A stretch of 35,704 nt of DNA from positions 1 to 35,704 of the forward strand of contig CALABP010000010.1 in NCBI GenBank assembly GCA_937885695.1, read 5' to 3'. A program made the position numbers and the translations under genes. Below are positions 16,090 through 24,895 of this stretch, piece by piece. Origin of the DNA: DTU089 sp002440045 (GTDB taxonomy: Bacteria > Bacillota > Clostridia > Oscillospirales > Acutalibacteraceae). The notes below the pieces were generated by a model. It was not told the origin of the DNA. It saw only the letters and a program-made list of their open reading frames with translations, and made no database searches. The stretch's first letter is position 1. Each line of letters begins with the position of its first letter.

Positions 16090-17445
16090 TTGAAAAAAGT
16101 TATTAAACGGTTTTTTCTCGTCACAGCCGCAGCATTGTGTTTAATATTTGTTTCGGGCTGTTCCCTCAATTTCTTTTCTGTGGAAAGTCTGCTTGCTCCG
16201 CCGGCGCTTTCGGGCGATAACGGCGAGGTTCAGGAAGCGTTTAACCGCCTTACCGCAAGCAAAACCGTCCAGCTCAGAACGCCGTCGCGCGGGACTTATA
16301 AATCCTCGTTCGTTTTATACGATATTGACGGCGACTCTGAAAACGAAGCCGTGGTGTTTTATACCGACACTTCAATAGACTCTTCTGCGCGTATAGCATT
16401 TCTTGACTGCGTTAACGGCACTTGGGTAATCGCTTCGGACATCAAGGGTGCGGGCAGCGGCGTTTATTCGATAGACTTTGCCGATTTTAACGGCGACGGA
16501 AAATTTGAAGTTGTTGTCGCTTGGTCGACTTTTGAAAACAAAACGTCAAGAACAGTTACCGTTTACACGCTCTCTGTCGGCGAAACGGGCACGGTGGGGC
16601 TTAAAACGGTTCTTAACGAGTATTACACCGCGTGCCACATTGCCGATTTTAACAACGACGACAAAGATGACTTTATTGTTGTTTACGCCGACGATTCCGG
16701 CGATACGCCGAAAACATATTTCAGAGTGTTCGGCGTTGACGGCGCCGATAATATTGTAAAATATGCCGAAACTATGCTTGACGGTGCCGTTTCTTCCGTT
16801 TCTGCGATAAAATCCGACACGGGTGTTGATTCGGAGGGCAAATTTACAAGAGTATTTGTTGATTGCGTTAAAAATGAAACCTCTATTTTCACCGAGGCGA
16901 TTTGCTGGGATAAAAAAACATTGAAACCGAAGCGTATTTTCTCAGCTCCTGCGGTGCAGACGCTTCGCTCGTCAAAAATACCTACTTCTGACTTGGACGG
17001 CGACGAGCGTCTTGAAGTACCCGCTGCTGTTTCTCTTGACTCTGAAAAGCAAGAGCTTGAAGTGAAAGTCACAAACACCGTTTATACCGTTACGGGCATC
17101 AGGTGGCTCAATGCCGCTGGCGACAACAGCGAAAGCGACATTTTTTCTGTATATAACCCCATTCATTCTTATCTTTTTAAAATGCCGTGGGGCGACAAGG
17201 TAACGGTAAGATACGATATTTTCAAAAACTCCCTCGTATTTTACAGATGGGACGCAAAAAAGAAAAGCGTGTCGGACGAGCTTTTCAGAATAACCTGTGC
17301 CGCCGAGGGCGACAGCGCCGTGGCAGAGGGTATGACAGAATTTTATTCCGATGCTTCGTATAAATATTATTATTCTATTACTGAAAAGGGGACTGCTTTC
17401 GGCATAACCGAAGATACGGTCACATCATCTTTTATTAAGCTTTAG
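16090..17445 (+). CDS. lipoprotein with FG-GAP/VCBS-like D-x-D-G-D repeats
   Basis: A 451-residue exported lipoprotein of unknown function. Start at TTG 16090 (MKKVIKRFF) with AAAGGAGG eight bases upstream; a GTG at 16081 overlaps the ribosome site itself. A signal peptide runs to the lipobox VSGC, giving lipidation at C24. At least four acidic calcium-loop-like motifs are seen: DIDGDSENE, DFNGDGKFE, DFNNDDKDD and DLDGDERLE, as in FG-GAP/VCBS beta-propeller proteins, here at irregular spacing. It sits between cdaR and a response regulator/histidine kinase pair (15-base gap to the regulator), so it may feed envelope signals to the kinase; that is an inference. Confidence 0.8.
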   Translation: MKKVIKRFFLVTAAALCLIFVSGCSLNFFSVESLLAPPALSGDNGEVQEAFNRLTASKTVQLRTPSRGTYKSSFVLYDIDGDSENEAVVFYTDTSIDSSARIAFLDCVNGTWVIASDIKGAGSGVYSIDFADFNGDGKFEVVVAWSTFENKTSRTVTVYTLSVGETGTVGLKTVLNEYYTACHIADFNNDDKDDFIVVYADDSGDTPKTYFRVFGVDGADNIVKYAETMLDGAVSSVSAIKSDTGVDSEGKFTRVFVDCVKNETSIFTEAICWDKKTLKPKRIFSAPAVQTLRSSKIPTSDLDGDERLEVPAAVSLDSEKQELEVKVTNTVYTVTGIRWLNAAGDNSESDIFSVYNPIHSYLFKMPWGDKVTVRYDIFKNSLVFYRWDAKKKSVSDELFRITCAAEGDSAVAEGMTEFYSDASYKYYYSITEKGTAFGITEDTVTSSFIKL

Positions 17446-17460
17446 GAGGCTTTGTGAATT

Positions 17461-18162
17461 ATGAAACGAGTGCTTATTGCAGAAGATGAAAGCGCTATAA
17501 GAGAGATTATCGCAATAACGTTAAAACGCGCGGGATATGAGGTAACAGAAGCCTGCGACGGCGAAGAAGCTCTTTCTTTGTATAACGAAAAGGGCGGCGA
17601 TATTGACGTCGTTCTGCTTGATATTATGATGCCGAAGGTGGACGGACTTGAAGTTTGCAAACGTCTGCGCGCTGTAAGCGGCAATGTCGGCATAATTATG
17701 CTCACGGCAAAAACGCAGGAGATGGATAAGGTTTCGGGTCTTTTAATGGGCGCCGACGATTACATAACAAAGCCGTTTTCGCCGTCGGAGCTTATGGCTC
17801 GTGTTGACAGCGTTTACAGGCGCGTTGCCATGACGGGCGGCGCTGAAAAGGCAAGCTCAAAAAGCGATATAATATCTATCCCTCCGTTTGAGCTTAACAT
17901 AAGAAACCGCGCCCTTTTTAAAAACGGCGAGCAGATAGAGCTTACACAGGTTGAGTTTCAGATTATTGAGTTCTTTTTTGTCAACGCGGGAAAGGCTTTA
18001 AGCCGCAACGACATCTTAAAACACGTGTGGGGCGAGTCTTATTTCGGCGACGAAAAGGTTGTTGACGTCAATATAAGGCGGCTTCGCATGAAGATTGAAG
18101 ACGAGCCTTCACTCCCGAAACACCTTGTTACGGTTTGGGGAATGGGCTATAAGTGGAACTGA
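17461..18162 (+). CDS. OmpR/PhoB-family response regulator
   Basis: Two-component DNA-binding regulator of 233 residues. The receiver domain (1-118) has the acidic pair in AEDE (8-10), phosphoacceptor D54 in LLDIMMP, T82 in MLTAK and K104 in YITKPF. The C-terminal winged helix (about 130-233) ends in VDVNIRRLRMKIEDEP and VWGMGYKW, typical of OmpR/PhoB proteins. The ATG is 11 bases after GGAGG, slightly long; an in-frame TGA at 17455 rules out an earlier canonical start. The cognate kinase follows after 32 bases. Target genes unknown. Confidence 0.95.
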   Translation: MKRVLIAEDESAIREIIAITLKRAGYEVTEACDGEEALSLYNEKGGDIDVVLLDIMMPKVDGLEVCKRLRAVSGNVGIIMLTAKTQEMDKVSGLLMGADDYITKPFSPSELMARVDSVYRRVAMTGGAEKASSKSDIISIPPFELNIRNRALFKNGEQIELTQVEFQIIEFFFVNAGKALSRNDILKHVWGESYFGDEKVVDVNIRRLRMKIEDEPSLPKHLVTVWGMGYKWN

Positions 18163-18194
18163 CGGCATAAAAAATTTTTGAAAGGACAAGGCTT

Positions 18195-19676
18195 ATGCGT
18201 ATTAAGGGTATTACGCTCAGATGGGCGAAAAATACACTGCTTGTTACCGCGGTAATACTGCTTATTATGTGCGTCATAAGCGTTGCGTCCGTCGTCGGGT
18301 ATTACAGAAACTATGTCACAACACTGCTTTCCGGCTACGCAAACGAGAATGTAACAAACTTTTTTGCGCCGTATCTTGACTCAAACGACGATACGTTTGA
18401 ACAAAAGGCAATCGAATTTATTGAGGATTTTAATGCCAAAAGCAAAATAGAGGTTCAGGTTATAAGCAAAAGCGGCAAAATATGGTCTTCATCGGGCTTT
18501 ACGGTAGACAGCAAAAACGTCAAAACCGAAGATGTCAATGAAGCGTTTGAGGGCAAAACGGGTGTTTCAAAATGGAGCGGCTTTAACGAGAACGGCGAGC
18601 ACATAATGAGCGTCGCAATGGTTTTTCCCACTAAGACCGACACTTTCAGGGGCGGCGTGCGCTTTATCACTTCGCTTAAAGCTATTGATTCACAGGTTGT
18701 CAGCTTCATTTTTCTTATTCTTTTGGTGTTTCTTATTGCAATGGCGCTTGTAACGCTTTCGGGTATGTTTTTTGTTCAAACAATTGTTGCACCCGTAAGG
18801 CAAATTAATAACACCGCGCGTGAATTTGCCGACGGCAATTATGACGCAAGGGTAGAGGATATAGGCAATGACGACGAAATCACAGAGCTTGCCGACTCCG
18901 TAAACCAAATGCTTTCGCAGGTTGCCGCCACCGATAAAATGAAAAACGACTTTATTTCAACCGTCTCGCACGAATTAAGAACGCCGCTTACGGCAATTAA
19001 GGGCTGGGGCGAAATGCTTAAAGAGCTTGACGGCGAAGATAGGGAGCTTTCGCGGCGCGGGACGGAGGTAATAATTAACGAGTCCGACAGACTTTCAAGA
19101 CTCGTTGAAGAGCTTCTTGACTTTTCGCGAATGCAAAACGGCAATTTTTCTTTGCGGCTTGAAAAGATAGATGTTCTTGCCGAGCTTGACGAAGCGATTT
19201 TTGTTTTTAAAGAGCGTTCAAAGCGCGACGGAATAGAGCTTTCTTATTCCGTTCCCGATATACCCGCTCCGATGACTGCCGACCCCAACCGAATTAAACA
19301 GGTCTTTGTCAATATTCTTGACAATGCGTTCAAGTATACCGAGCGCGGCGGCAGGGTATATGTTGAAGCGTTTTGCTCCGACGGCACTTTAAGAATTAAT
19401 TTTATTGATAACGGCTGCGGAATATCAAAAGAAGATTTGCCGAATGTAAAGAAAAAGTTTTACAAAGCAAATATTCAGGTTCGCGGCTCGGGAATAGGTC
19501 TTGCGGTTGTAGATGAAATAATTAAACTGCACAACGGCGTGTTCGAGATTGAAAGCGAAGAGGGCGTCGGCACAAAGGTTACGGTTATTTTGCCCGTTGA
19601 AAAGGTGGCAATCGAAGAGCCTCAGCCTATAGCAAATGTTACAGAAGAAACGGCGGTAATTAAAGATGAGCAATGA
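18195..19676 (+). CDS. sensor histidine kinase with HAMP domain
   Basis: Membrane kinase of 493 residues paired with the upstream regulator. TM1 at about 12-36, an extracytoplasmic sensor of about 125 residues, TM2 at about 167-197, then HAMP (to ~245). The dimerisation/phosphotransfer helix has H259 in VSHELRTPL. The ATP-binding domain has the N box (N373, N377 in FVNILDNAFK), G1 (D405-N-G-C-G) and G2 (GSGIGL, 431-436). A 25-residue acidic tail extends past the kinase core. The sensor region shows no recognised ligand-binding fold. Layout resembles PhoR/ResE-type kinases. Its last 11 bases overlap the DUF1385 gene. Confidence 0.95.
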   Translation: MRIKGITLRWAKNTLLVTAVILLIMCVISVASVVGYYRNYVTTLLSGYANENVTNFFAPYLDSNDDTFEQKAIEFIEDFNAKSKIEVQVISKSGKIWSSSGFTVDSKNVKTEDVNEAFEGKTGVSKWSGFNENGEHIMSVAMVFPTKTDTFRGGVRFITSLKAIDSQVVSFIFLILLVFLIAMALVTLSGMFFVQTIVAPVRQINNTAREFADGNYDARVEDIGNDDEITELADSVNQMLSQVAATDKMKNDFISTVSHELRTPLTAIKGWGEMLKELDGEDRELSRRGTEVIINESDRLSRLVEELLDFSRMQNGNFSLRLEKIDVLAELDEAIFVFKERSKRDGIELSYSVPDIPAPMTADPNRIKQVFVNILDNAFKYTERGGRVYVEAFCSDGTLRINFIDNGCGISKEDLPNVKKKFYKANIQVRGSGIGLAVVDEIIKLHNGVFEIESEEGVGTKVTVILPVEKVAIEEPQPIANVTEETAVIKDEQ

Positions 19677-20655
19677 AACTAAAAATACAAACTATCACAA
19701 AACTTCGGTCGGCGGTCAGGCGCTTATCGAGGGTATTATGATGCAAGGCCCCCGCGGCGCGGCAATGGCTGTGCGCTTGCCTGACAAATCAATTGACGTC
19801 GAGCACCTTGAATGGAAGCGCTGCAAGGATAAATTCAAGCCTGCAGGGTGGCCCCTTATAAGAGGAATTTTCAATTTTGTCGAAACAATGATTTTCGGCT
19901 ATAAGTGTATGACAAAATCAGCCGAAAAAGCAGGGCTTGACGACGGCGCAGAAGACCCCGAAAATATGTCAAAGTTAGACAAATGGATAACCGAGCATTT
20001 CGGCCCAAAAATGATGGCTGTCGTTTCCGCTGTTGCTCTTGTGCTGGGCTTTGCCGTCGCATTTCTTTTATTCTTTTATTTGCCGACGTTTCTTGTTGAC
20101 AAATTTGACGAATACGTCTGCCGCAATGCTCTTGCAAACATTCACCCGCTGTTTGAGGGCATAATGAGAATGCTTATATTCATTCTCTATATGGTTGCCG
20201 TGTCAAAAGTGCCCGACATCAAACGCGTTTTTATGTATCACGGTGCAGAGCACAAAACGATTTTTTGCTATGAACACGGGCTTGAGCTTACCGTTGACAA
20301 TGTTCGTATGCAAAAAAGATTTCACCCGCGCTGCGGCACAAGCTTTATTTTTGTAATTCTTATTTTAAGCATTCTCGTGTCGTCGCTCGTTGTCGTAATC
20401 TTTCCCGGAATTGACGATGTAAGAGCCGTTTGGATGGCTATAAAGCTTCTTATAGTGCCCGTTATCGTCAGCATAAGCTATGAATTTATAAAATATGCAG
20501 GCAAGCACGATAATCTTTTTGTCAAAATTCTTTCAGCCCCCGGGCTTTTGATGCAAAGAATAACCACAAAAGAACCTACAGACGATATTATAGAAGTCGG
20601 CATAGCTTCGCTTAAAGCGGTTATTACGGACAATCCGGAGGATGACACGCTTTGA
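19666..20655 (+). CDS. DUF1385 family membrane protein
   Basis: A 329-residue protein of the DUF1385 family (PF07136), common in Firmicutes and of unknown function. The N-terminal signature SVGGQALIEGIMMQGP is diagnostic. Hydrophobic segments are visible around 115-145, 165-185, 225-250 and 255-275. A conserved cytosolic stretch, MYHGAEHKTIFCYEHG, followed by RFHPRCGTSF, carries several His/Cys that could bind metal; this is an inference. It overlaps the kinase gene upstream and the prmC start downstream. Adjacency of DUF1385 and prmC is common in Clostridia. Confidence 0.88.
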   Translation: MSNETKNTNYHKTSVGGQALIEGIMMQGPRGAAMAVRLPDKSIDVEHLEWKRCKDKFKPAGWPLIRGIFNFVETMIFGYKCMTKSAEKAGLDDGAEDPENMSKLDKWITEHFGPKMMAVVSAVALVLGFAVAFLLFFYLPTFLVDKFDEYVCRNALANIHPLFEGIMRMLIFILYMVAVSKVPDIKRVFMYHGAEHKTIFCYEHGLELTVDNVRMQKRFHPRCGTSFIFVILILSILVSSLVVVIFPGIDDVRAVWMAIKLLIVPVIVSISYEFIKYAGKHDNLFVKILSAPGLLMQRITTKEPTDDIIEVGIASLKAVITDNPEDDTL

Positions 20656-21497
20656 GCAACCTTTATACCGTTTACAGAAATGCAATTAAAGCCCTCGACT
20701 GCGCGGGGTGCGACTCGCCCGAAACGGACGCGCGCATTCTCGTTGAACACTGCTTTTCAATGAACAGAACACAGCTTCTTCTTAATATGCAGTCTAAGGC
20801 CGATGAAACTAAGCTTTCTTATTTTAACGATTGCGTGTCAAGGCGATGCTCCTTTGAGCCGCTTCAATATATAATAGGCGAGTGGGATTTTTATAAATAC
20901 ACCTTCAAGGTCAAAGAGGGCGTTCTCATTCCGAGACCCGAAACGGAGCTTCTTGTTGAATACGCCGTCAACAATATGCGAAAGACTTATAAGGGCGTTA
21001 TTTTTGATTTGTGCACCGGCAGCGGCTGTGTGGGCATTTCGGTTGCAAAACAGTTTCCGATGTGCTCGGTCTTTTGTGTTGATATTTCGGACACTGCCGT
21101 TTCTCTCGCAAAGGAAAATGCCGCAACCTTAGACACGCCTAACGTCACCGTAATAAAAGGCGATATTTTTGACGGAATAGAAAGTTTGAAGCTTCCTCAA
21201 CCCGATATGATTCTTTCAAATCCGCCGTATATTGCAACAGAGGAGCTTGCCGCTCTTCAAAAAGAAGTTCTGTTTGAACCGTCCCTTGCGCTTGACGGCG
21301 GCATTGACGGACTTAAATTTTATCGCGCTCTTTCGGAGAAATGGTTTCCCTACCTCACTAAAGGCGGAACTGCCGCTATGGAATGCGGCGAGGGGCAGGC
21401 TAAAAACATTCTTTCAATGTTTCTTAATAAGGCTGACGGCGCAAGGCTTATTAAAGACGGCGCAGGAACCGACCGCGTAGTCGTGGTGCGCCGATAG
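20652..21497 (+). CDS. prmC: release factor glutamine methyltransferase
   Basis: SAM-dependent enzyme that methylates the GGQ glutamine of peptide chain release factors. N-terminal helical substrate domain (about 1-90), then a Rossmann methyltransferase with DLCTGSGCVGIS (SAM site) and the catalytic NPPY at 190-193. The following FEPSLALDGGIDGLKFYR is the family signature. 281 residues, normal. Start is TTG at 20652, overlapping the DUF1385 stop (TTGA) with GGAGG ten bases upstream. prfA, the common neighbour that encodes its substrate, is not in this window. Confidence 0.93.
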   Translation: MSNLYTVYRNAIKALDCAGCDSPETDARILVEHCFSMNRTQLLLNMQSKADETKLSYFNDCVSRRCSFEPLQYIIGEWDFYKYTFKVKEGVLIPRPETELLVEYAVNNMRKTYKGVIFDLCTGSGCVGISVAKQFPMCSVFCVDISDTAVSLAKENAATLDTPNVTVIKGDIFDGIESLKLPQPDMILSNPPYIATEELAALQKEVLFEPSLALDGGIDGLKFYRALSEKWFPYLTKGGTAAMECGEGQAKNILSMFLNKADGARLIKDGAGTDRVVVVRR

Positions 21498-21509
21498 GCA
21501 AAATTTTTG

Positions 21510-21538
21510 TTGACCTTTTATATGTTTTATTGTAGAAT
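21510..21538 (+). promoter_or_regulatory. sigma-A-type promoter for the site-2 protease/scp operon
   Basis: TTGACC at 21510-21515 and TAGAAT at 21533-21538 with a 17-base spacer, in the 62-base gap after prmC. It is each one base from consensus. The ribosome site GGAGGG and ATG 21560 follow. Confidence 0.75.
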
Positions 21539-21559
21539 ATTCGGGAACGGAGGGTAATA

Positions 21560-22234
21560 ATGTTAAGGCTTCTTTTTTCAGGCGATTTCAACGCTGTCAG
21601 TATAGCGGCTTATTTAATGTCGCTTTGTTATATCATATTCTGTGCAACACCTTTGCACGAGTACGCCCACGCGCGCGTTGCAGTCGCACTCGGCGACGAT
21701 ACGCCGCTTCTTCGCAACAGGGTAACTTTAAACCCGATGGCGCACATCAGTCCTACCGGTGCTTTGATGATGCTTTTATGGGGCGTCGGCTATGCAAAGC
21801 CCGTTGAAGTCAGAATGCGAAACTTCAAAAATCCCAAAAGAGATATGGCTCTTGTGGCGCTTGCGGGCCCTGCGTGCAACCTTCTTCAGGCAGTGGTGTG
21901 TCTCATTATTTATAATGCACTGTTCTTAATCCCTGCGGCAAACAATGTTTATCTCAATGCGGGCCGACTGTTTTTCTTATATGCGGCATCAATTAATGTT
22001 AACCTTGCGGTTTTCAATTTTATTCCCGTGCCGCCGCTTGACGGTTCAAGGCTTTTAACCGCGCTTTTACCTTCAAAATATTACTATAAGCTTATGCAGT
22101 ATGAGCGTTATATCAATATAGCTCTTATGGTACTTGTGTTTACGGGTATTTTATCTGTCCCGCTTTCGCTTGCTTCAACGTTTATACTTTCGCTCTTAAA
22201 CAAATTGGTTTCACTGCCTTTTGCTTTATTCTGA
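21560..22234 (+). CDS. site-2 protease family (M50) membrane metalloprotease
   Basis: A 224-residue polytopic protein of the M50 family, YwhC/Rv-type without a PDZ domain. The zinc motif HEYAH is at 33-37 within the first membrane region (CATPLHEYAHARVA), and the third ligand is the aspartate of PVPPLDGSR. About five to six hydrophobic segments are seen. These proteases cut substrates within the membrane; the substrate here is unknown. GGAGGG is six bases before the ATG. Location directly upstream of scpA-scpB is common in Clostridia. Confidence 0.9.
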   Translation: MLRLLFSGDFNAVSIAAYLMSLCYIIFCATPLHEYAHARVAVALGDDTPLLRNRVTLNPMAHISPTGALMMLLWGVGYAKPVEVRMRNFKNPKRDMALVALAGPACNLLQAVVCLIIYNALFLIPAANNVYLNAGRLFFLYAASINVNLAVFNFIPVPPLDGSRLLTALLPSKYYYKLMQYERYINIALMVLVFTGILSVPLSLASTFILSLLNKLVSLPFALF

Positions 22235-22242
22235 TTAATAAT

Positions 22243-22959
22243 ATGGAACAACCCCTTTACAAATTAGATGTATTTGAAGGCCCTATGGACTTGCTTTTGC
22301 ATCTTATAACAAAACATAAACTTGATATTTACGATATTCCGATTATAGAGCTTGTCGACCAATACACGGCTTATGTCAGAAATATACAGGACTCCGATAT
22401 GGAGGTTGCAAGCGAGTTCCTTGAAATGGCGGCTCGCCTTGTTTACATAAAAACCGTGTCGCTTCTTCCCGTATACGAGGAGGCAGAGGAGCTTAAAAAA
22501 GAGCTTACCGGCGAGCTTCTCGAGTACCGCGACTGCAAAATTCTTGCAAAAAAGCTTTCGGAGCAGACCGACGGCTTTGACCTTTTGACGCGTGCGCCCG
22601 AAAATATCGACCCCGATATGACCTACAGGCGGCTTCACGAAACGTCGGAGCTGATTTCGGCATATATTGCCGCCGCGGGCAAAAAGCTCAGAAGGCTTCC
22701 GCCGCCGCTCGATTCGTTTAAAAACATTGTTACTAAAAAAATCGTTTCGGTCGCTTCAAAAATCGAAAGTATAAAAGCGTGCCTTCATTCTGTAAAAAAA
22801 CGCCGTCTTTCCGATATTTTTAAAAGTGCCGAGTCTCGCTCGGACCTTGTTGCGGCGTTTCTTGCGGTGCTTGAGCTTGCAAAAAGCAAAGAGGTATATA
22901 TAAGCGGCGACGGCGATAACACAGAGATTGAATTGTTGGAAGGAAATGAAACCATTTGA
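22243..22959 (+). CDS. scpA: segregation and condensation protein A (kleisin)
   Basis: Kleisin subunit that bridges the SMC heads in the SMC-ScpAB condensin. 238 residues. The N-terminal signature is FEGPMDLLLHLITKHKLDIYDIPI; the C-terminal winged helix (about 165-235) includes a FLAVLELAKSKEV helix. Eight bases after the protease stop; I see no clear ribosome site before the ATG, so translation may depend on the upstream gene. Its TGA overlaps the scpB start. Confidence 0.95.
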   Translation: MEQPLYKLDVFEGPMDLLLHLITKHKLDIYDIPIIELVDQYTAYVRNIQDSDMEVASEFLEMAARLVYIKTVSLLPVYEEAEELKKELTGELLEYRDCKILAKKLSEQTDGFDLLTRAPENIDPDMTYRRLHETSELISAYIAAAGKKLRRLPPPLDSFKNIVTKKIVSVASKIESIKACLHSVKKRRLSDIFKSAESRSDLVAAFLAVLELAKSKEVYISGDGDNTEIELLEGNETI

Positions 22960-23558
22960 CGGATGAAAAACTGACTGCGGCGGTAGAGGCTGTCCTGTTT
23001 GCGGCGGCTGAACCGCTTGAATATAAAAGACTTTGTACCGTTTTCGGCGTTGACGATGAAAAAATTCTCGAAACATTAGAGAAAATCGAAAAAAAGTTAA
23101 ACGCTCCCGACAGCGGAATTTGTCTTTTACAGCTTGACAATAAATATCAGCTTTGCAGCCGCAAAGAATATATTGAGCAAATTCGCGCCGTTCTTGATTT
23201 AAAGCGCAATGCGCCGCTTTCGCAGGCTGCCTTTGAGGTTCTTGCGATTATAGCGTACAACCAACCGATTACAAAGCCTTATATAGAGCAGGTGCGCGGC
23301 GTTGATTGCTCGGGCGTTGTCACAACGCTTTGCCAGCGCGGACTTGTTGAAGAAAAGGGGCGGCTTGACGTTCCCGGGCGTCCCGTACTTTACGGCACTA
23401 CACCCGATTTTTTACGCTGCTTCTCAATTTCGGAGCTTTCGGAATTACCGAAGCTTCCGACTGCCGAAAAAGAAATACTTATGTCCGACGTCGATTCTGG
23501 TCAGCTTTCAATGTTTGACAGCGAAGCGGCTGACGACAAAAATGAAAAAGCCGAATAA
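22956..23558 (+). CDS. scpB: segregation and condensation protein B
   Basis: Winged-helix dimer that binds ScpA in condensin. 200 residues with tandem winged helices; signatures LTAAVEAVLFAAAEPL at the N-terminus and QAAFEVLAIIAYNQPITKP followed by VRGVDCSGVV in the second domain, and LYGTTPDFLRCF. Start is TTG at 22956 within the TTGA overlap with scpA. The acidic C-terminal tail is variable in the family. Confidence 0.95.
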   Translation: MTDEKLTAAVEAVLFAAAEPLEYKRLCTVFGVDDEKILETLEKIEKKLNAPDSGICLLQLDNKYQLCSRKEYIEQIRAVLDLKRNAPLSQAAFEVLAIIAYNQPITKPYIEQVRGVDCSGVVTTLCQRGLVEEKGRLDVPGRPVLYGTTPDFLRCFSISELSELPKLPTAEKEILMSDVDSGQLSMFDSEAADDKNEKAE

Positions 23559-23578
23559 ATTTATAAAGGATTGATTTA

Positions 23579-24424
23579 ATGACGGCGCTTTATATAATCG
23601 GCGGAATTATTCTCTTTTTTATAATTGTTTTTTCGATTTATCTTTCCGTTACCTTAGACTACGGCGAAAAAACGCTCGTTACGGTGAATTGGCTGTTTTT
23701 GAAAATTCCCGTTTATGATTCGACAAAACCGAAAAAAGAGAAAAAGCCGAAAAAAGAAAAGAAACAAAAAAAGTCCGACGCGGAGGAGACTGCAACCGAC
23801 GACTCGAACGAATTTCCCCCCGAAGAAGAGCCGGAAAGCTCTGAAGGAGAGCAAAAGAAAGTCAAAAAAGCTTCTAAAAAAGGCGGCAACAGTCTTATAA
23901 AACAGCTTTATTTAGACCAGGGCTACGACGGCATTGAAATGATGCTTTATAACACGGGCAAGGCGCTCGGCGGTTTTTTCGGAAAGCTTTTTAAAACGCT
24001 TACAATTGAAGAATTTTACCTTTATATGAAAGTTGTCGGCGGCGATTCTGCCGAGACTGCCATTAAATACGGCAAGCTTTGCGCGTGGCTTTACCCCGTG
24101 CTCGGCAAGCTCGTTTCCACCTGCAAGGTGAAAAAATACGACGCCGAAATTGTCCCGGATTTCCTGGGAAATAAAAAAGAAGCTACTCTTTATACTAAAA
24201 TAAGAGTAACCCCCATTCGCATTACAAATGCGGCCGTGGCGCTTTGCTTCTCGTTGTTATTTAAGGTTGTTTTCAAGGTTCTTTTTGCAAATGAAAAAAG
24301 CAAAAAGAGCAAAAAAGCGGCTTCTCTTAACGCCGATGAAAGTAAAACAGAAGTAAAAACAGAAACTAAAGCAGAAAATAAAACGGATTCTGCGGGCAGT
24401 GCGACACCTGACCCGAGAACATAA
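23579..24424 (+). CDS. DUF2953 domain-containing protein
   Basis: A 281-residue protein with one N-terminal membrane helix (about 4-24), a DUF2953-type C-terminal core (YTKIRVTPIRITNAAVAL), and a second hydrophobic stretch (about 220-240). Between them lies a highly charged linker (about 50-105) beginning with repeated KPKKEKK units and then acidic residues; another K/E/T-rich tail ends the protein. DUF2953 genes often precede gerW (ytfJ) in spore formers, as here. Function unknown. Confidence 0.8.
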   Translation: MTALYIIGGIILFFIIVFSIYLSVTLDYGEKTLVTVNWLFLKIPVYDSTKPKKEKKPKKEKKQKKSDAEETATDDSNEFPPEEEPESSEGEQKKVKKASKKGGNSLIKQLYLDQGYDGIEMMLYNTGKALGGFFGKLFKTLTIEEFYLYMKVVGGDSAETAIKYGKLCAWLYPVLGKLVSTCKVKKYDAEIVPDFLGNKKEATLYTKIRVTPIRITNAAVALCFSLLFKVVFKVLFANEKSKKSKKAASLNADESKTEVKTETKAENKTDSAGSATPDPRT

Positions 24425-24487
24425 ATTAATTGCTCTTTTGAGCACGGTTTGTTAAATAATATTTTGGATAAAGGCGGTGTTTTCCTT

Positions 24488-24880
24488 ATGAAGGAACAGT
24501 CAGCAAACGGAATTTTAGCCACTACAATCGAAAAAGTACGCGACCTTGTAGACGTCAGCACAATAATCGGTGAGCCCATTACTCTTCCCGAAGGAATAAC
24601 GATTATTCCCGTTTCAAAGGTTACATACGGCTTCGCTTCGGGCGGCTCCGACTTCCCCTCAAAAAATAATGTTGAGCTTTTCGGCGGCGCAGGCGGCGCG
24701 GGCATTACAATCAATCCCGTTGCATTCCTTGTTGTTAAAGACGGCGAAGTTTCGCTCAAGCACATCACATCAAACGACAACGCAGTAGAGCGCGCTGTAA
24801 GTATGATGCCCGATATGTTTGATAAGGTTGCAAACCTTGTCAAGAAAGATAAAAAAGACGGCGAAAACAGCGCCGAATAA
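24488..24880 (+). CDS. gerW: GerW family sporulation protein (YtfJ)
   Basis: A 130-residue protein of the GerW/YtfJ family, needed in Bacillus for normal spore germination. The family core is seen: IIGEPITLPEGITIIPVSKV, then the glycine-rich FGGAGGAGITINPVAFLV, and a SMMPDMFDKV helix. The ATG at 24488 follows AAGGCGG by ten bases; a TTG at 24449 is in frame but has no ribosome site. Presence indicates a spore-forming or recently spore-forming lineage. Confidence 0.9.
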   Translation: MKEQSANGILATTIEKVRDLVDVSTIIGEPITLPEGITIIPVSKVTYGFASGGSDFPSKNNVELFGGAGGAGITINPVAFLVVKDGEVSLKHITSNDNAVERAVSMMPDMFDKVANLVKKDKKDGENSAE

Positions 24881-24895
24881 TTAATAATTTACAGT

